A stretch of DNA of 38,949 bases, from NCBI GenBank assembly GCA_945865815.1, contig CAMBFR010000026.1, positions 1 through 38,949 of the forward strand, written 5' to 3'. Shown here piece after piece: positions 15,945 through 25,969 of this stretch (position 1 is its first letter; each line of letters begins with the position of its first letter). This DNA is from Candidatus Sulfopaludibacter sp. SbA3. Its GTDB lineage: Bacteria > Acidobacteriota > Terriglobia > 20CM-2-55-15. The notes below the pieces were generated by a model, which saw only the letters and a list, made by a program, of their open reading frames with translations, made no database searches and was not told where the DNA came from. A program made the position numbers and the translations under genes.

Positions 15945-16779
15945 GCCCATGCAGATACGTCAATTCAATCGCAGTTTCGGTTCGAAGGCCCGGACATCCG
16001 GGTTCATCGCGCTTGTTCATCTCCTGCCTTTAACGCTTTTTTATTCCGGAACGCGACCGTCCGACTGGCTTCTCTTCGTTGTCTTCTATTTCCTGACCAT
16101 CTTTGCCCTTGGCGGCTTCCTTCATCGGTACTTCGCACACCATGCATTCCGGACGAGCCGGTCATTTCAGTTCATGATGGCGTTATTTGCCGGGGTGTTT
16201 TTTGCGGACGCGGTCGGATTCGCGGGGAAGCATCGTCTTCACCACAAATTCGCAGATACTGCCGAGGACGTGCACAGTCCCGTCCAGGGCTGGTGGTTTT
16301 GCTGGATTGGGAGTCTTGTTGACGAGGGTTACAGTGACGAGCAGATACTGATGATGGCGAAGGATCTCACGGCCTATCCGGAACTGGCGTGGCTGCACCG
16401 TTATTTTTATGCGCCCGCGATTGTTGTCGGACTGGCGATATGCTGGATCGGCGGTTACGCGACCTTTGTGACGGCGTACGGCCTGAACCTGCTTGTCGCA
16501 ATTCACGCGCCATCCGCTGTGAACTATTTTTGCCATGATGGGAAAGGTCGGAACTTTGCGACACCAGACGGTTCGAGCAATAGTATCGTGTTGGGTTACT
16601 TGTTCCTCGGAGAAGGTTGGCACAACAACCACCATCGCTATCCCGCGTCCGCACGACTGGGCTTGCGGCGGCTCGAGCCCGATCTGATCTATCACTGTCT
16701 GCGCGTGTTGGCGGCCGCAGGTCTCATCTGGGACTTGCGTGAGCCAGAAGTTCTAATAGCCGGAGACCAGGAGTTCTGA
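15943..16779 (+). CDS. Membrane fatty acid (acyl-CoA/acyl-lipid) desaturase, first copy
   Basis: A 278-residue integral membrane diiron desaturase. The histidine boxes are HRYFAHH (about 61-67), HRLHH (about 95-99) and HNNHH (about 228-232), plus the auxiliary N-x-x-x-H ligand as NYFCH. Four transmembrane segments flank the boxes: about 20-55, 72-92, 148-175 and a hydrophobic region after it. It likely introduces a double bond, commonly at the delta-9 position, into acyl chains, using a ferredoxin- or cytochrome-type donor. The start is ATG 15943 or 15949. Its TGA overlaps the next ATG (TGATG at 16777-16781). It is clearly paralogous to the desaturase at 25969. Confidence 0.93.
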   Translation: MPMQIRQFNRSFGSKARTSGFIALVHLLPLTLFYSGTRPSDWLLFVVFYFLTIFALGGFLHRYFAHHAFRTSRSFQFMMALFAGVFFADAVGFAGKHRLHHKFADTAEDVHSPVQGWWFCWIGSLVDEGYSDEQILMMAKDLTAYPELAWLHRYFYAPAIVVGLAICWIGGYATFVTAYGLNLLVAIHAPSAVNYFCHDGKGRNFATPDGSSNSIVLGYLFLGEGWHNNHHRYPASARLGLRRLEPDLIYHCLRVLAAAGLIWDLREPEVLIAGDQEF

Positions 16780-19700
16780 TGCCAGTTTTCGCTCTTTTGT
16801 TGTCGATCGTTTTAGCCGCCGGTGTTCAATCCAGTATCGCGACCGGGGAAGTCCGGGGAACAGTCAGGGATCCGTCCGGCGCCGTTGTGCCGAACAGTCA
16901 GGTCGCGGTGGTCAATATGGAGACCGATCTGGCGCGTCGCGTGGTAACCGATGAATTTGGAAGCTATCGTGTGCTCGTGCTGCCTCCCGGAAGTTATCAG
17001 ATCCGTGTCGATCGCGAGGGATTCCGCCCGCAAATCCGTGAAGAAGTGAGGGTGACGATCGGGGAGCTCGCCGTCATCGATTTTGATCTTCAATTGTCGA
17101 GTGTGAGTGAGGGAACAGTCGTTGTCGCGGAAGCGTCGAATCTGGAACCCGACCGCGTCCAGCAGGCGAACACGATCCGCGAAGAGCAGATCCGCCAGCT
17201 TCCCATCGACCGCCGCGATTATCTGACGTATACGCTGCTGGCTCCCGGCGTGGTGGATTCGAAAGCCCTTGCCGATGCGAGCGACTACCGTGTGCCGCAG
17301 ACGCGGGACAGCGGCCTGTCGTTCTACGGCAGCAACGGGCGGGGAAACAGCGTAACGATCGATGGTGGCGACATGAGCGACTTTGCAGGAGGTGTTCATG
17401 AAACGCTGAGCTAGGAGGCTGTGCAGGAGTTTCAAATAAACCGCGCGAACTATTCAGCCGAGTTGGGGGGCGCGAGCGGCGGCGCCATAAATATCGTGTC
17501 CAAGTCCGGAGGCAACACCCTGCGCGGGTCCGCGTATGGTTTCTTCCGCCAGCAACGCATGGACGCGGCAGATCCCTTCGCCACTGCCCTGGTCAATGGA
17601 GTCGCGACACGTGTGAAGCCTCCCTCGAGCAGGCAGCAGTTTGGCGCAACGCTTGGCGGTCCCATCACTCCGGAAAAGACCTTTTACTTTCTGTCTTTAG
17701 AAAGCCTCCGCCGCCGTGAGTCCAATGCCGTTCCGGTTCTGACGGATCCGTCGATCTTCAGCCCCACACCCGACCAGGAGAAGATTCTTGCAGGTCTTCC
17801 AGCCGCCGCCGCGGCAGGTTTGAGAGTTGCGCTGTCTTCACCACAGACTACAAGGGATTTCTTCCAGAAGAACAGCGGCATATTTCCATTTTCAACGTCC
17901 GATTATCGCGTCTTCGGCCGGATCGATCACGCGCGCAGCGACCGGAACCAGTTCATGCTGCGTTTGAACTATGCAAAGGTCCACGAGACCAATCCGAACA
18001 CGAAAGCGCTCGTCGGCCTTTCACGTGGCTACGATGTCAATGTCCTTGACGGGACCAGCCTGCTCTCCTGGACTCACATTCACAGCCCGAAGAGCGTGAA
18101 CGAGGCCAGGGCACAATTCAGCTATCGGAACTTTTATTTCGCGGCGACTGACAAGTTCGGCCCGGAGATCAATATCACCGGTTACGGATTCTTCAACCGC
18201 GATGCGTTCCTGCCGAGTAACACCATGAGCCGGGATTTAAATTTCACTGACAGCTTGAGTCTTCTCCGCGGCTCTCACTACTTAAAGATGGGGGGCGAGG
18301 CCAGGCTGCGCGGCACGCACAGTGAGTCGCAAGTGTTTTTGGGTGGACGGTTCAGCTTCGGCGCTCTTCCCGGCGGCCTTGTCTCCCCGGCGCTGGCCTC
18401 GACAACGATAACCGGACTTCAGGCATTCAACCTGGGGCTTCCGCAGTTTTACCAGCAGGGGTTCGGGAATGCCACCGTCGCATCGACGATTCCTTTCGTT
18501 GGCGTGTATTTCCAGGACACTTGGACGATTCGGACGGGGCTCACGCTGAATTATGGCATCCGTTATGAAGTCGACCAGCGCACGAAACCGGTTCCAACCG
18601 ACATGAACAATTTCTCGCCGAGGATCGGCCTCGCCTGGAATCCTTCATCGAAAAACACGGTGAGGGCGGGCTTCGGCGTCTATTTTGCGCCGAGCTACTA
18701 CCAACTCGATTTCGTCTCGAAGGCATTCGCCAACCTGGACAACCACAGGCAGATCGCCCAGGTGTTCACGACGATTCAAACTGCCGGCGTGGCGAGCGCG
18801 GCCAATATTTATCAGACCCTGGTGCGGCAGAACGTAATCACCTTTCCATCGCCGACACGCCCGATCACAGAGGCCAACATTGCCCAGTTCGGTCTCAGAG
18901 CAGTTCACGACGGGCCCATACCGCCGCTCACCGTCCTGTTCCGGAACGCAGACAACTTCGTGAATTCCTATTCGATGCAGGGAAGTCTCGGCATCGATCG
19001 CGCTGTTTCGGATTCGCTGACCGTTGGTGTGAGTTACGTGTTCGCGCGCACGTTGAAGATCATTCGAGCTCGAGACGCCAACCTGCTGCCGGCGCCGGTG
19101 GACCCGGTCCTCGGCATTCGGGTTTGGAGCACGCCGTACTTCAAGAACCCAACGCTGCTGCAGGACAACTTGTACGAGTCGTCCGGACAGGCTTTCTACA
19201 ATGGTTTTATGGCCGAGCTAACCAAACGGTTCACCCGCGGAGCGAGCCTGAGCGTGAACTACACGCTAAGCAAGGCAATCGACGAGGTTGTCGATTTCAA
19301 TTCCGACTTTCAGGCGAACGATCTTCTGAACCTCAGGGCGGAGCGCTCGCTGTCGTCATTCGATCAAAGACATAAATTCGTCATGTACGGATCGGTCGAA
19401 ACATTCGATGGAGTCTCGCTCACCGGAATCGTGAGGGCGAACAGCGCAAGACCGTTCAATCTTCTCGTGGGGACCGACCTGAACGGCGACCGGCACTCGA
19501 CGACGGACCGGCCGGCATTTGCGGGCCGCAACACGGGTATCGGGCCGAACTTCTGGACGGTTGACCTGCGTGTTAACAAGACCGTTCGCCTTCGCGATAC
19601 TGCCCGCGTGGAGTTCGTCGCCGAGGCGTTCAATCTTTTCAATCGGCTGAACTATCAAAGCGTGAACAACACGGTCGGAAACATAACTGGACCTTTCAAC

Positions 19701-19799
19701 ATCAAGGGCCGGGCGGACGTCGGACCGAGCCAACCCCTGGGATTCACCGCCGCGTTCGAGCCGCGGCGCATTCAATTGGGCCTGAGATTCAGTTTCTAA
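16779..19799 (+). pseudogene. Oar-like TonB-dependent receptor interrupted by an in-frame TAG
   Basis: Read through the TAG at 17412-17414, this is one 1006-codon outer-membrane receptor. It has a signal peptide (about 1-22), a carboxypeptidase-regulatory-like beta domain (about 24-105: GEVRGTVRDPSGAVVPNSQV), a plug domain (about 130-290) and a 22-strand barrel ending in Phe (LGLRFSF). The stop falls in the plug between GGVHETLS and EAVQEFQINRANYSAELG; both sides are in the same frame and homologous to continuous family members, where a residue such as Gln is common at this point. The reading frame after it is intact to 19799. So it is a recent nonsense mutation, a suppressed codon or an assembly error. 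A GTG at 17421 cannot give a functional receptor on its own. Confidence 0.85.
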
Positions 19800-19820
19800 A
19801 ACGCGCCCGAGGGAGCCACC

Positions 19821-20549
19821 GTGAAGTATGTCCGTTCGGTGATCGCGCTGGCGGGCCTGTGCCTTGGGTCCGTGTTATTGCTGGTAACTCTCTTACTCGG
19901 CCTGATCGACCGGTCCGGAAGGGCGGCGTGGCAGGTCACTCGCGTGTGGGCGTGGTTGACACTCTACACCAGCGGCATGGCCGGCCTGAGCAGCCGCGGG
20001 TTCGAAAAGCTGGCGAACCTGAAGAGCGCAATCATCATGTCGAACCATGAGAGTCTGCTCGATCCGGTCCTTGTGATGGCGCTCTCAAAGACTCCCGTAC
20101 GCTTCCTTGCCAGGCGCGAGCTGTTCTATTTGCCGCTATTCGGCTGGGCCATGTGGGCGAACGGCCATCTCGCCGTCAACCGCGGCGAGTCTGCGGACGC
20201 CTTATTCTGTTTGCGGAGAGCGCGGGCTGCGCTGAGCCGCGGCAGCTTGCTTTGCGTGTATCCGGAAGGAAGGCGCTCGTCGGGAGCCGACCTTCTTCCA
20301 TTCAAGAAGGGTGGATTCCTCCTGGCATTGCAGACCGGCGTCCCGATTGTTCCCGTTGGGATCGCGCGCACCGCGGTCGTTTGCCCCAAGGGCTGGCACA
20401 TGCCGGGCCGGGCCCCGCTTACGGCTGTCGTCGGCCAACCCATCGAGACCGAGGCATTGACCGTGAGGCAACTGGACGCGCTGATGGCGGACGTTCGCGA
20501 CCGCATTCTGCGGTTGCGGAGGGAGTCAAACTCGTGCGAATTGGTGTAA
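19821..20549 (+). CDS. Lysophospholipid acyltransferase family protein (PlsC-like)
   Basis: A 242-residue 1-acyl-sn-glycerol-3-phosphate acyltransferase-type enzyme. An N-terminal membrane anchor (about 8-28) precedes motif I, NHESLLDP (HX4D), motif II around [15 protein letters not shown], motif III YPEGRRS, and motif [10 protein letters not shown]. It transfers an acyl chain to a lyso-glycerolipid at the inner membrane; the exact acceptor is not defined. The start is GTG at 19821 with a Shine-Dalgarno in GAGGGAG, 21 bp after the receptor stop. The end overlaps the next gene by 16 bp. In the operon it could reacylate lysolipids produced by the patatin-like lipase (inference). Confidence 0.92.
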   Translation: MKYVRSVIALAGLCLGSVLLLVTLLLGLIDRSGRAAWQVTRVWAWLTLYTSGMAGLSSRGFEKLANLKSAIIMSNHESLLDPVLVMALSKTPVRFLARRELFYLPLFGWAMWANGHLAVNRGESADALFCLRRARAALSRGSLLCVYPEGRRSSGADLLPFKKGGFLLALQTGVPIVPVGIARTAVVCPKGWHMPGRAPLTAVVGQPIETEALTVRQLDALMADVRDRILRLRRESNSCELV

Positions 20550-21958
20550 TTCTCGTCTGGCGTCCCAAGAATTTTCCATCTTGGCAGAACCGCCTGGCGG
20601 AAAGCACGGCGCTTGTTCCCACGGGCCTTTCGAACGACACCGGCGCTGCTCCGTACACCGCGATTCACCTGGCATCGCTTCTCCCGCGGCATTGGGACGT
20701 TCGAGTGGTTCACGAAATGGTACAGGATGTAGATGTCGACATGGATGTCGATGCCGTCCTTCTGTCCAGCATGGACTACTGCGCGCCACACGCGCGTGAA
20801 TTGGCGGCCGCCTTCAGGTTGCGCGGCGTGAAGGTCATCATTGGAGGGCTCTTCCCGACGCTGAATCCCGGATATTTCGCCGACGTGGCCGACTCGGTCG
20901 TCTGTGGGGAAGCGGAACCCGTAATCGGGGCCATTATTGCGGACCTGGAACGAAACCGGCTGCAACCTTTATATGTCGCGGATAAAGACCCGGAACTGGA
21001 CGACCTTCCCGTTCCTCGCTACGACCTCGTCGAAACCGACTTTCGCGTGACTCTCAGCTACGAAGTAACGCGTGGATGCCCGTTTACCTGTTCGTTCTGC
21101 GTATTGGCGGCAACCCGTGTTCCTTATCGCCGCCGTCCGATCGCCAACGTGATCCGCGATATTCGCAACGTTCCGTCTCACTGGTCATGGCTGCAGCGCA
21201 AGTACGTGGTGTTCTGGGACAACAACCTCGGCGTCGATCGAGCCTATTTCAAAGCCTTGTGCGAGGCCATGGTTCCGATGAAGCGGATATGGGGCACGGA
21301 GACTTCCATCGACACGGTGACCGCGGAATCCGCGCGGTTGATGGGAAAGTCCGGATGCCGATTCGTTTACATTGGCCTCGAGAGTCTTTTGTCGGAGAGC
21401 CTCCTGAAATCCAACAAGCCGCAGAACAAGGTTGCCGAATACAAGCAGCGGCTGGGATATCTCCATGACAACGGCATCCTGGTGATGAGTATATTTCTCG
21501 GCGGGCTGGATGGCGACACTCTGCAGTACATGCGCGACCTTCCGAACCTTATCAGTGATGTCGGGGTCGATTTGCCGGTGATTTCGTTCGTCGCCCCGAT
21601 TTCCGGGACGCCGTTTCACGAACAGATGCGGTCGTCCGGACGTCTCCTTCCGGGAGATCTGAACTGGGGCCTCGATGGCGCCCACCTGGTCTACAGGCCC
21701 GCGGGAATTTCCGCGGACGAGCTTGAACTGGCGGTGTTTGAATGCATGCGGCGCGCATACAGTCCACATCGAATTGCCCAACGTATTCTGCGCCGTGTCC
21801 GGAGCGGTTTCTGGACGACCCTGGCGGTTACCACGGCGAACCTGTCGTATCGGCCGTATCAACAATCCCTCAGCAGCGCCGGCCGGCAGCGAATCTTCGA
21901 ACGCGGCCCGTGGCCGGGAGAGGTGCAATATGCAAACGAATCCATTCAGTGTGATTAA
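20534..21958 (+). CDS. B12-binding-domain radical SAM protein
   Basis: A 474-residue protein of the class B cobalamin-binding radical SAM type. The N-terminal Rossmann-like domain (about 40-145) has [30 protein letters not shown], where the usual GGxHPT His is Phe. The radical SAM core follows, with the cluster motif C182-x3-C186-x2-C189 in [11 protein letters not shown], then WGTETSIDT and [11 protein letters not shown]-terminal region of about 100 residues ends near 474. The start is GTG at 20534, eight bases after GGGAG, overlapping the acyltransferase gene; the frame is open upstream to 20153 but that part lies wholly inside plsC. Relatives methylate or rearrange unreactive carbons, including lipids and hopanoids. 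The substrate here is unknown; lipid chemistry is inferred from context. Confidence 0.9.
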   Translation: MRIGVILVWRPKNFPSWQNRLAESTALVPTGLSNDTGAAPYTAIHLASLLPRHWDVRVVHEMVQDVDVDMDVDAVLLSSMDYCAPHARELAAAFRLRGVKVIIGGLFPTLNPGYFADVADSVVCGEAEPVIGAIIADLERNRLQPLYVADKDPELDDLPVPRYDLVETDFRVTLSYEVTRGCPFTCSFCVLAATRVPYRRRPIANVIRDIRNVPSHWSWLQRKYVVFWDNNLGVDRAYFKALCEAMVPMKRIWGTETSIDTVTAESARLMGKSGCRFVYIGLESLLSESLLKSNKPQNKVAEYKQRLGYLHDNGILVMSIFLGGLDGDTLQYMRDLPNLISDVGVDLPVISFVAPISGTPFHEQMRSSGRLLPGDLNWGLDGAHLVYRPAGISADELELAVFECMRRAYSPHRIAQRILRRVRSGFWTTLAVTTANLSYRPYQQSLSSAGRQRIFERGPWPGEVQYANESIQCD

Positions 21959-23738
21959 AGACGACAAACAGCCGTTGGGAACCATAGCCCTGACACTGTC
22001 GGGCGGAGGCGTCCGCGCTGCGGGTTTCCACCTTGGAACCATGGCGTACCTGTCGCGTCTGGACCTTTTGAAGGATGTCGAGACAATATCGAGCGTATCA
22101 GGTGGAAGTTTCGTCAACGCGAAGTATTCCATGATGGTTGCTCGCGCCCCCCAGGGGGAGATCCCGGAGGAAACATTCCGGCGGTTCTATTTCGAGTTCT
22201 TCGATTATTCGTTGAATGCGAATCTCGTTCCAAGGGCGTTAAAGATGCTGGGCACAACTCCCGGCGAGAACAGCCGCCGGCGTGACATGTCGACGGCGTT
22301 GGCCGACGTTTATAACGAGGCTGACTATCTGGACGGATTCCTCTTCGGCGACCTGTGGGGCCGTCCGGACATGCATCTGAAAAACATCATCTTTAACGCC
22401 ACCGAATTCAAGACGGGACTGGCGTTTCGTTTTCATAAGGCGCCTGGCATCGGGCGATGCGGCAGCCTGAAGGTTCCCGTTAGCGACTATTACGCGCGCA
22501 AGGCCCGATTGGCCGACATCGTCGCCTCCTCGTCGTGCATCCCCACAGGCCTGGAGCCGATCGTTTTCCCCGATGACTACCGATGGCCTGATCCGGAGAA
22601 CCAGACTCGCGCCGAGATCTCGGCCGAGATGACAGCTAGTTCGGGCGTGGGTTCGGTCGTGCTCATGGACGGGGGGGTCTACGACAATCAGGGTATTGAA
22701 GCCGTCCTTGTGGTGCTGCGAGGCGCGGTCAACGTCCAGGACCTGGGCGATCCGGAATATATTACGAATCGTCACTTGATGCAGGCGGCGCAAATCAGGC
22801 ATTCGGAAAAAGAAAAAAGTCTGGGAGTGCTGATTGTTTCGGACACCCCCGTCATTGATGAGAGCCTCTATTCGCCGCAGCCTCTTCCCAAGAGAGGCAA
22901 AATGACTCTTCAGAGCCTGAACCTGGCCTCCCTGGGCGTAATGTGGTTGTGCGCTTCAAGCCTGCTTGTCAATTTCTATCACCTGTTGGACGACCTGCGC
23001 GAGGACAAGAGCATGCTGGAATATTTCCGCACGTTCTCGTCCCAAAGCCTTTTCTCCTTTATGAGACAGATGGATTTGGACAACCAGCTTAGTTACGTGG
23101 TTCCCATGCTTCTCGCTTTCGGCGTCGGCGGCTTTATCTTTTACGTCCGGCATCGCATCAAGAGTCTTAGAAGCCTGGCGCCCGGCGTACTCGACGGTTG
23201 CTGGCAACACCTCAAGAAGTGCCGGCTGACCGATGTGATGGATATGATGAAATCCCGCTTGTCGTCGACGTGGGTGATGTCGGTTGATATATTCTTCAAC
23301 CGCATCCGTGCGTTGGGTTACTCGCTTCTGCTGAACGATGAGGAATTGCGGAAGAAGACGATTACGCACGAAATTTACGATCTCGCCATAACGGCCGTTA
23401 ACGAACCTTCGTGCAAGCCGCCCACAGCGCAGATGATTGCTCCGGTGCGCCGCAGCATGAGCATGGGCACACAGATCTGGATCAGCAGCGAAGGGCAGCT
23501 CAACGACCTGATGGCGACGGGCATGTGTACCATGTGCTACAACCTGATCAGATACATCGAGGACAAGCGGACGGCAGAACCGAACTATGCGGACCAGGTA
23601 TATCAACAGGCGCTGAAAGACTGGGATGAGCTTCTTGAGGATCCGTTCATCTTCATCAAGCAGATGAAAGCGCTTCGGTCCGAAACACCAGAGGCACAGC
23701 CTGCAGTCGCAGCGAAATCGCGTTCCCAGACGGCATGA
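21930..23738 (+). CDS. Patatin-like phospholipase with two membrane segments
   Basis: A 602-residue protein. The patatin domain (about 17-310) has the oxyanion loop [10 protein letters not shown] (24-33), nucleophile Ser57 in SVSGGS (the usual GxSxG has Ser in place of the first Gly) and catalytic Asp247 in DGG, completing a Ser-Asp dyad. After it come two transmembrane segments (about 332-351 and 388-406) and a C-terminal domain of about 190 residues that I do not recognise. There is no signal peptide, so the lipase domain is probably cytosolic. It likely hydrolyses acyl esters of membrane lipids. The start ATG follows GGGAGAGG and overlaps the radical SAM gene by 29 bp; the stop overlaps the kinase start (ATGA). 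Confidence 0.9.
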   Translation: MQTNPFSVIKDDKQPLGTIALTLSGGGVRAAGFHLGTMAYLSRLDLLKDVETISSVSGGSFVNAKYSMMVARAPQGEIPEETFRRFYFEFFDYSLNANLVPRALKMLGTTPGENSRRRDMSTALADVYNEADYLDGFLFGDLWGRPDMHLKNIIFNATEFKTGLAFRFHKAPGIGRCGSLKVPVSDYYARKARLADIVASSSCIPTGLEPIVFPDDYRWPDPENQTRAEISAEMTASSGVGSVVLMDGGVYDNQGIEAVLVVLRGAVNVQDLGDPEYITNRHLMQAAQIRHSEKEKSLGVLIVSDTPVIDESLYSPQPLPKRGKMTLQSLNLASLGVMWLCASSLLVNFYHLLDDLREDKSMLEYFRTFSSQSLFSFMRQMDLDNQLSYVVPMLLAFGVGGFIFYVRHRIKSLRSLAPGVLDGCWQHLKKCRLTDVMDMMKSRLSSTWVMSVDIFFNRIRALGYSLLLNDEELRKKTITHEIYDLAITAVNEPSCKPPTAQMIAPVRRSMSMGTQIWISSEGQLNDLMATGMCTMCYNLIRYIEDKRTAEPNYADQVYQQALKDWDELLEDPFIFIKQMKALRSETPEAQPAVAAKSRSQTA

Positions 23739-25969
23739 TAGGAAACACAATCTCTCACTACCGCATTATTGAGAAGATCGCCGAGGGCGGCATGGGGGTG
23801 GTGTACAAAGCGGAAGATCTTCGCCTGAAGCGGATTGTCGCCCTGAAATTCCTTCACTCCAAGGATCCCGACGAGGATGCGCTCCGCGCATTTGTGGCCG
23901 AAGCGCAGGCGACGGCCCTGCTCGAGCATCCGTACATCTGCACCGTCTTCGAAGTCGACGAAATCGGAACACCCCCCACCGCTTTCATTGCCATGCAATA
24001 TCTGCCTGGCGGCAGTGTCAAGGACCGGCTGAAGAACGGCGCTCTGCCGGTACAACAGGCCCTCGACGTCGTTATTCAGTCGGGCCAGGGCCTTGTTTGC
24101 GCACACTCCGCTGGAATGATTCATCGCGACATCAAACCTGGCAATATCATGTTCGCGGCCGATGATACCGTGAAGATAGTCGATTTCGGGCTGGCCCAGC
24201 GGTTCCGTCACTCCGGGGACACTGCTACCGCCCGGTCGATTCAGGGAATCGCCGGAACCCTGAGCTACATGTCGCCCGAACAAGCCCAGGGCGCACCGAT
24301 CGATCATCGGACTGACATCTGGTCGCTGGGCGTAGTCCTGTATGAAATGCTGTCTGGAAAGCCGCCGTTTACAGGAGACAACGAACTCGCCGTCCTGTAC
24401 GCGATTCTGCACCATGTTCCACCGCCGCTGGCCGAAGCGCGGCCGGAACTGCCGGAGCAACTGAACTGGATTGTGCGCAAAGCCATGGCCCGATCGCTGA
24501 CGCAGCGTTACCAGGCTGTCGACGAATTTGTGGAAGATGTCCGGGAACTGTCCAGAAACTCGGCCTCCGCCGGTCTTATCGCAAGCGCTCCGGCGGACGC
24601 TGTTCCCGCAATTGCGGTGCTGCCGTTTTCCGACATGAGTCCGGACCGGGACCAGGGCTTTTTCTGCGAAGGGATCGCTGAAGAAATCATTAATGCGTTC
24701 TCGCAGGTCGAAGGCGTCCACGTTGCCTCGCGCGGTTCGTCGTTTCAATTTTCTTCCGCGTACGATGTGCGGGATGTCGGCAAGAAGCTGAAGGTTGACA
24801 TGGTCCTTGAAGGTAGCGTTCGCCGAGCCGGAAACCGCCTCCGGGTAATCGCGCAACTCATCAACACGCAGAATGGATTTCACGTCTGGTCGCAGCGATT
24901 CGACCGGACCGGCGAAGACATCTTCGATATCCAGGATGAAATCGCGATGGCGGTCATGCGGGAGCTGAGGGTCAAGCTTGCCGGAGACAGTGGGCTTCGC
25001 CGATACACGGAGAATACCGAAGCCCATAATCTTTATCTGCGGGGCCGTTACTTCTGGAACCACCGTCTGGCCGATGCGGTACGGAAGGCGATGGTTGAAT
25101 ACAAGAAAGCCCTCGAGATCGATCCGAATTATTCGCTTGCTTACAGTGGGCTGGCCGACTGCTATCTGATGCCCGCCTACTACGGCATCTCTCCGCCGGA
25201 CGTCGTGATCCCTCTCGCTCTCGCCTCGGCCGAAAAGGCCCTCGATCTGGATCCGGATTTGCCGGAAGCGCACGCCACGATGGGAATGATCCGGGCCATC
25301 CATGGATATAATTTTGCTGAATCCGAGCGTCATTTCCGGATCGCGATCGAGCGGAACTCCAGGTATGCCGTCGCCAATATGTGGTACGCGCTGTTCAACC
25401 TGGTTCCAAATGCCCACTTTGAGAAAGCGCTGATCGCCGCCAGGCGCGCGCAGGAAATCGATCCTCTCGTACCGGCCGTGAACTCAACTCTGGGCGCATG
25501 TCTGTTCTATGCGAAGCAATATCGCGATGCGATTCGTGTCTTCGAGGGTGCGCTCGAAGTCGATCCCAACGCGGCCATCGCACACTTCTACCTTGGACGA
25601 TCCTACTGGGAGACGGGCAATTCCGCGGGCGGCATCGCTTGCATGGAGAAAGCAGTCGGGCTATCCAAAAGTCCCCTGATGGAAGGGCATCTTGCGGTCG
25701 CGTATCTGGCGAGCGGCCGCGCAACGGATTCCGAGGCCATTCTCGCCTCGTTCAACGCCGGGGACCGGTACGTGCCGGCTGCGAGCCGGGCAACCGTGTG
25801 CCTGGGCAGAGGGGAAACTGAGTTGGCCTTGTATTGGCTTGAGAGAGCCGTCGAAGAACGATCGTGCTACTGCATCTGGATGCGCGTCGACCCGATCTAC
25901 GCGCCGCTGGCCGGCCTTCCTCGATTCGAGGCCCTTGCCGATCGCGTCGGGCTGCCGGGAGGCCGGTGA
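23735..25969 (+). CDS. Serine/threonine protein kinase with TolB/FlgO-like and TPR domains
   Basis: A 744-residue protein. Hanks-type kinase domain (about 9-270): glycine loop AEGGMG (16-21), Lys38, HRDIKPGN (130-137), DFG (150-152) and SPEQ in place of APE, all intact. Next is a TolB N-terminal/FlgO-like domain (about 292-415: IAVLPFSDMSPDRDQGFFCEG ... VLEGSVRR), often found in adenylate-cyclase-like regulators, and then 7-8 TPR repeats (about 425-740; KKALEIDPNYSLAYSGLADCY). No transmembrane segment separates the parts, so it is predicted to be cytosolic, unlike many PASTA kinases. It overlaps the patatin gene by four bases and the second desaturase gene by one, implying coupled expression. 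Probable sensor or regulator of the cluster (inference). Confidence 0.95.
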   Translation: MIGNTISHYRIIEKIAEGGMGVVYKAEDLRLKRIVALKFLHSKDPDEDALRAFVAEAQATALLEHPYICTVFEVDEIGTPPTAFIAMQYLPGGSVKDRLKNGALPVQQALDVVIQSGQGLVCAHSAGMIHRDIKPGNIMFAADDTVKIVDFGLAQRFRHSGDTATARSIQGIAGTLSYMSPEQAQGAPIDHRTDIWSLGVVLYEMLSGKPPFTGDNELAVLYAILHHVPPPLAEARPELPEQLNWIVRKAMARSLTQRYQAVDEFVEDVRELSRNSASAGLIASAPADAVPAIAVLPFSDMSPDRDQGFFCEGIAEEIINAFSQVEGVHVASRGSSFQFSSAYDVRDVGKKLKVDMVLEGSVRRAGNRLRVIAQLINTQNGFHVWSQRFDRTGEDIFDIQDEIAMAVMRELRVKLAGDSGLRRYTENTEAHNLYLRGRYFWNHRLADAVRKAMVEYKKALEIDPNYSLAYSGLADCYLMPAYYGISPPDVVIPLALASAEKALDLDPDLPEAHATMGMIRAIHGYNFAESERHFRIAIERNSRYAVANMWYALFNLVPNAHFEKALIAARRAQEIDPLVPAVNSTLGACLFYAKQYRDAIRVFEGALEVDPNAAIAHFYLGRSYWETGNSAGGIACMEKAVGLSKSPLMEGHLAVAYLASGRATDSEAILASFNAGDRYVPAASRATVCLGRGETELALYWLERAVEERSCYCIWMRVDPIYAPLAGLPRFEALADRVGLPGGR

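Noticed and set aside
17412-17414. TAG as a recoded (pyrrolysine-like or reassigned) codon
   Set aside because: TAG ends other intact genes here and no recoding tRNA or structure is in view; a nonsense mutation or sequence error is simpler.
23603-25417. 604-codon minus-strand open frame opposite the kinase gene
   Set aside because: It covers kinase motifs in antisense and spans the patatin-kinase junction; no domain or ribosome site supports it.
21930-25969. Patatin plus kinase as an anti-phage defence system
   Set aside because: No nucleotide cyclase, sensor or other defence partner is present; the neighbours are lipid enzymes and overlaps tie it to them.
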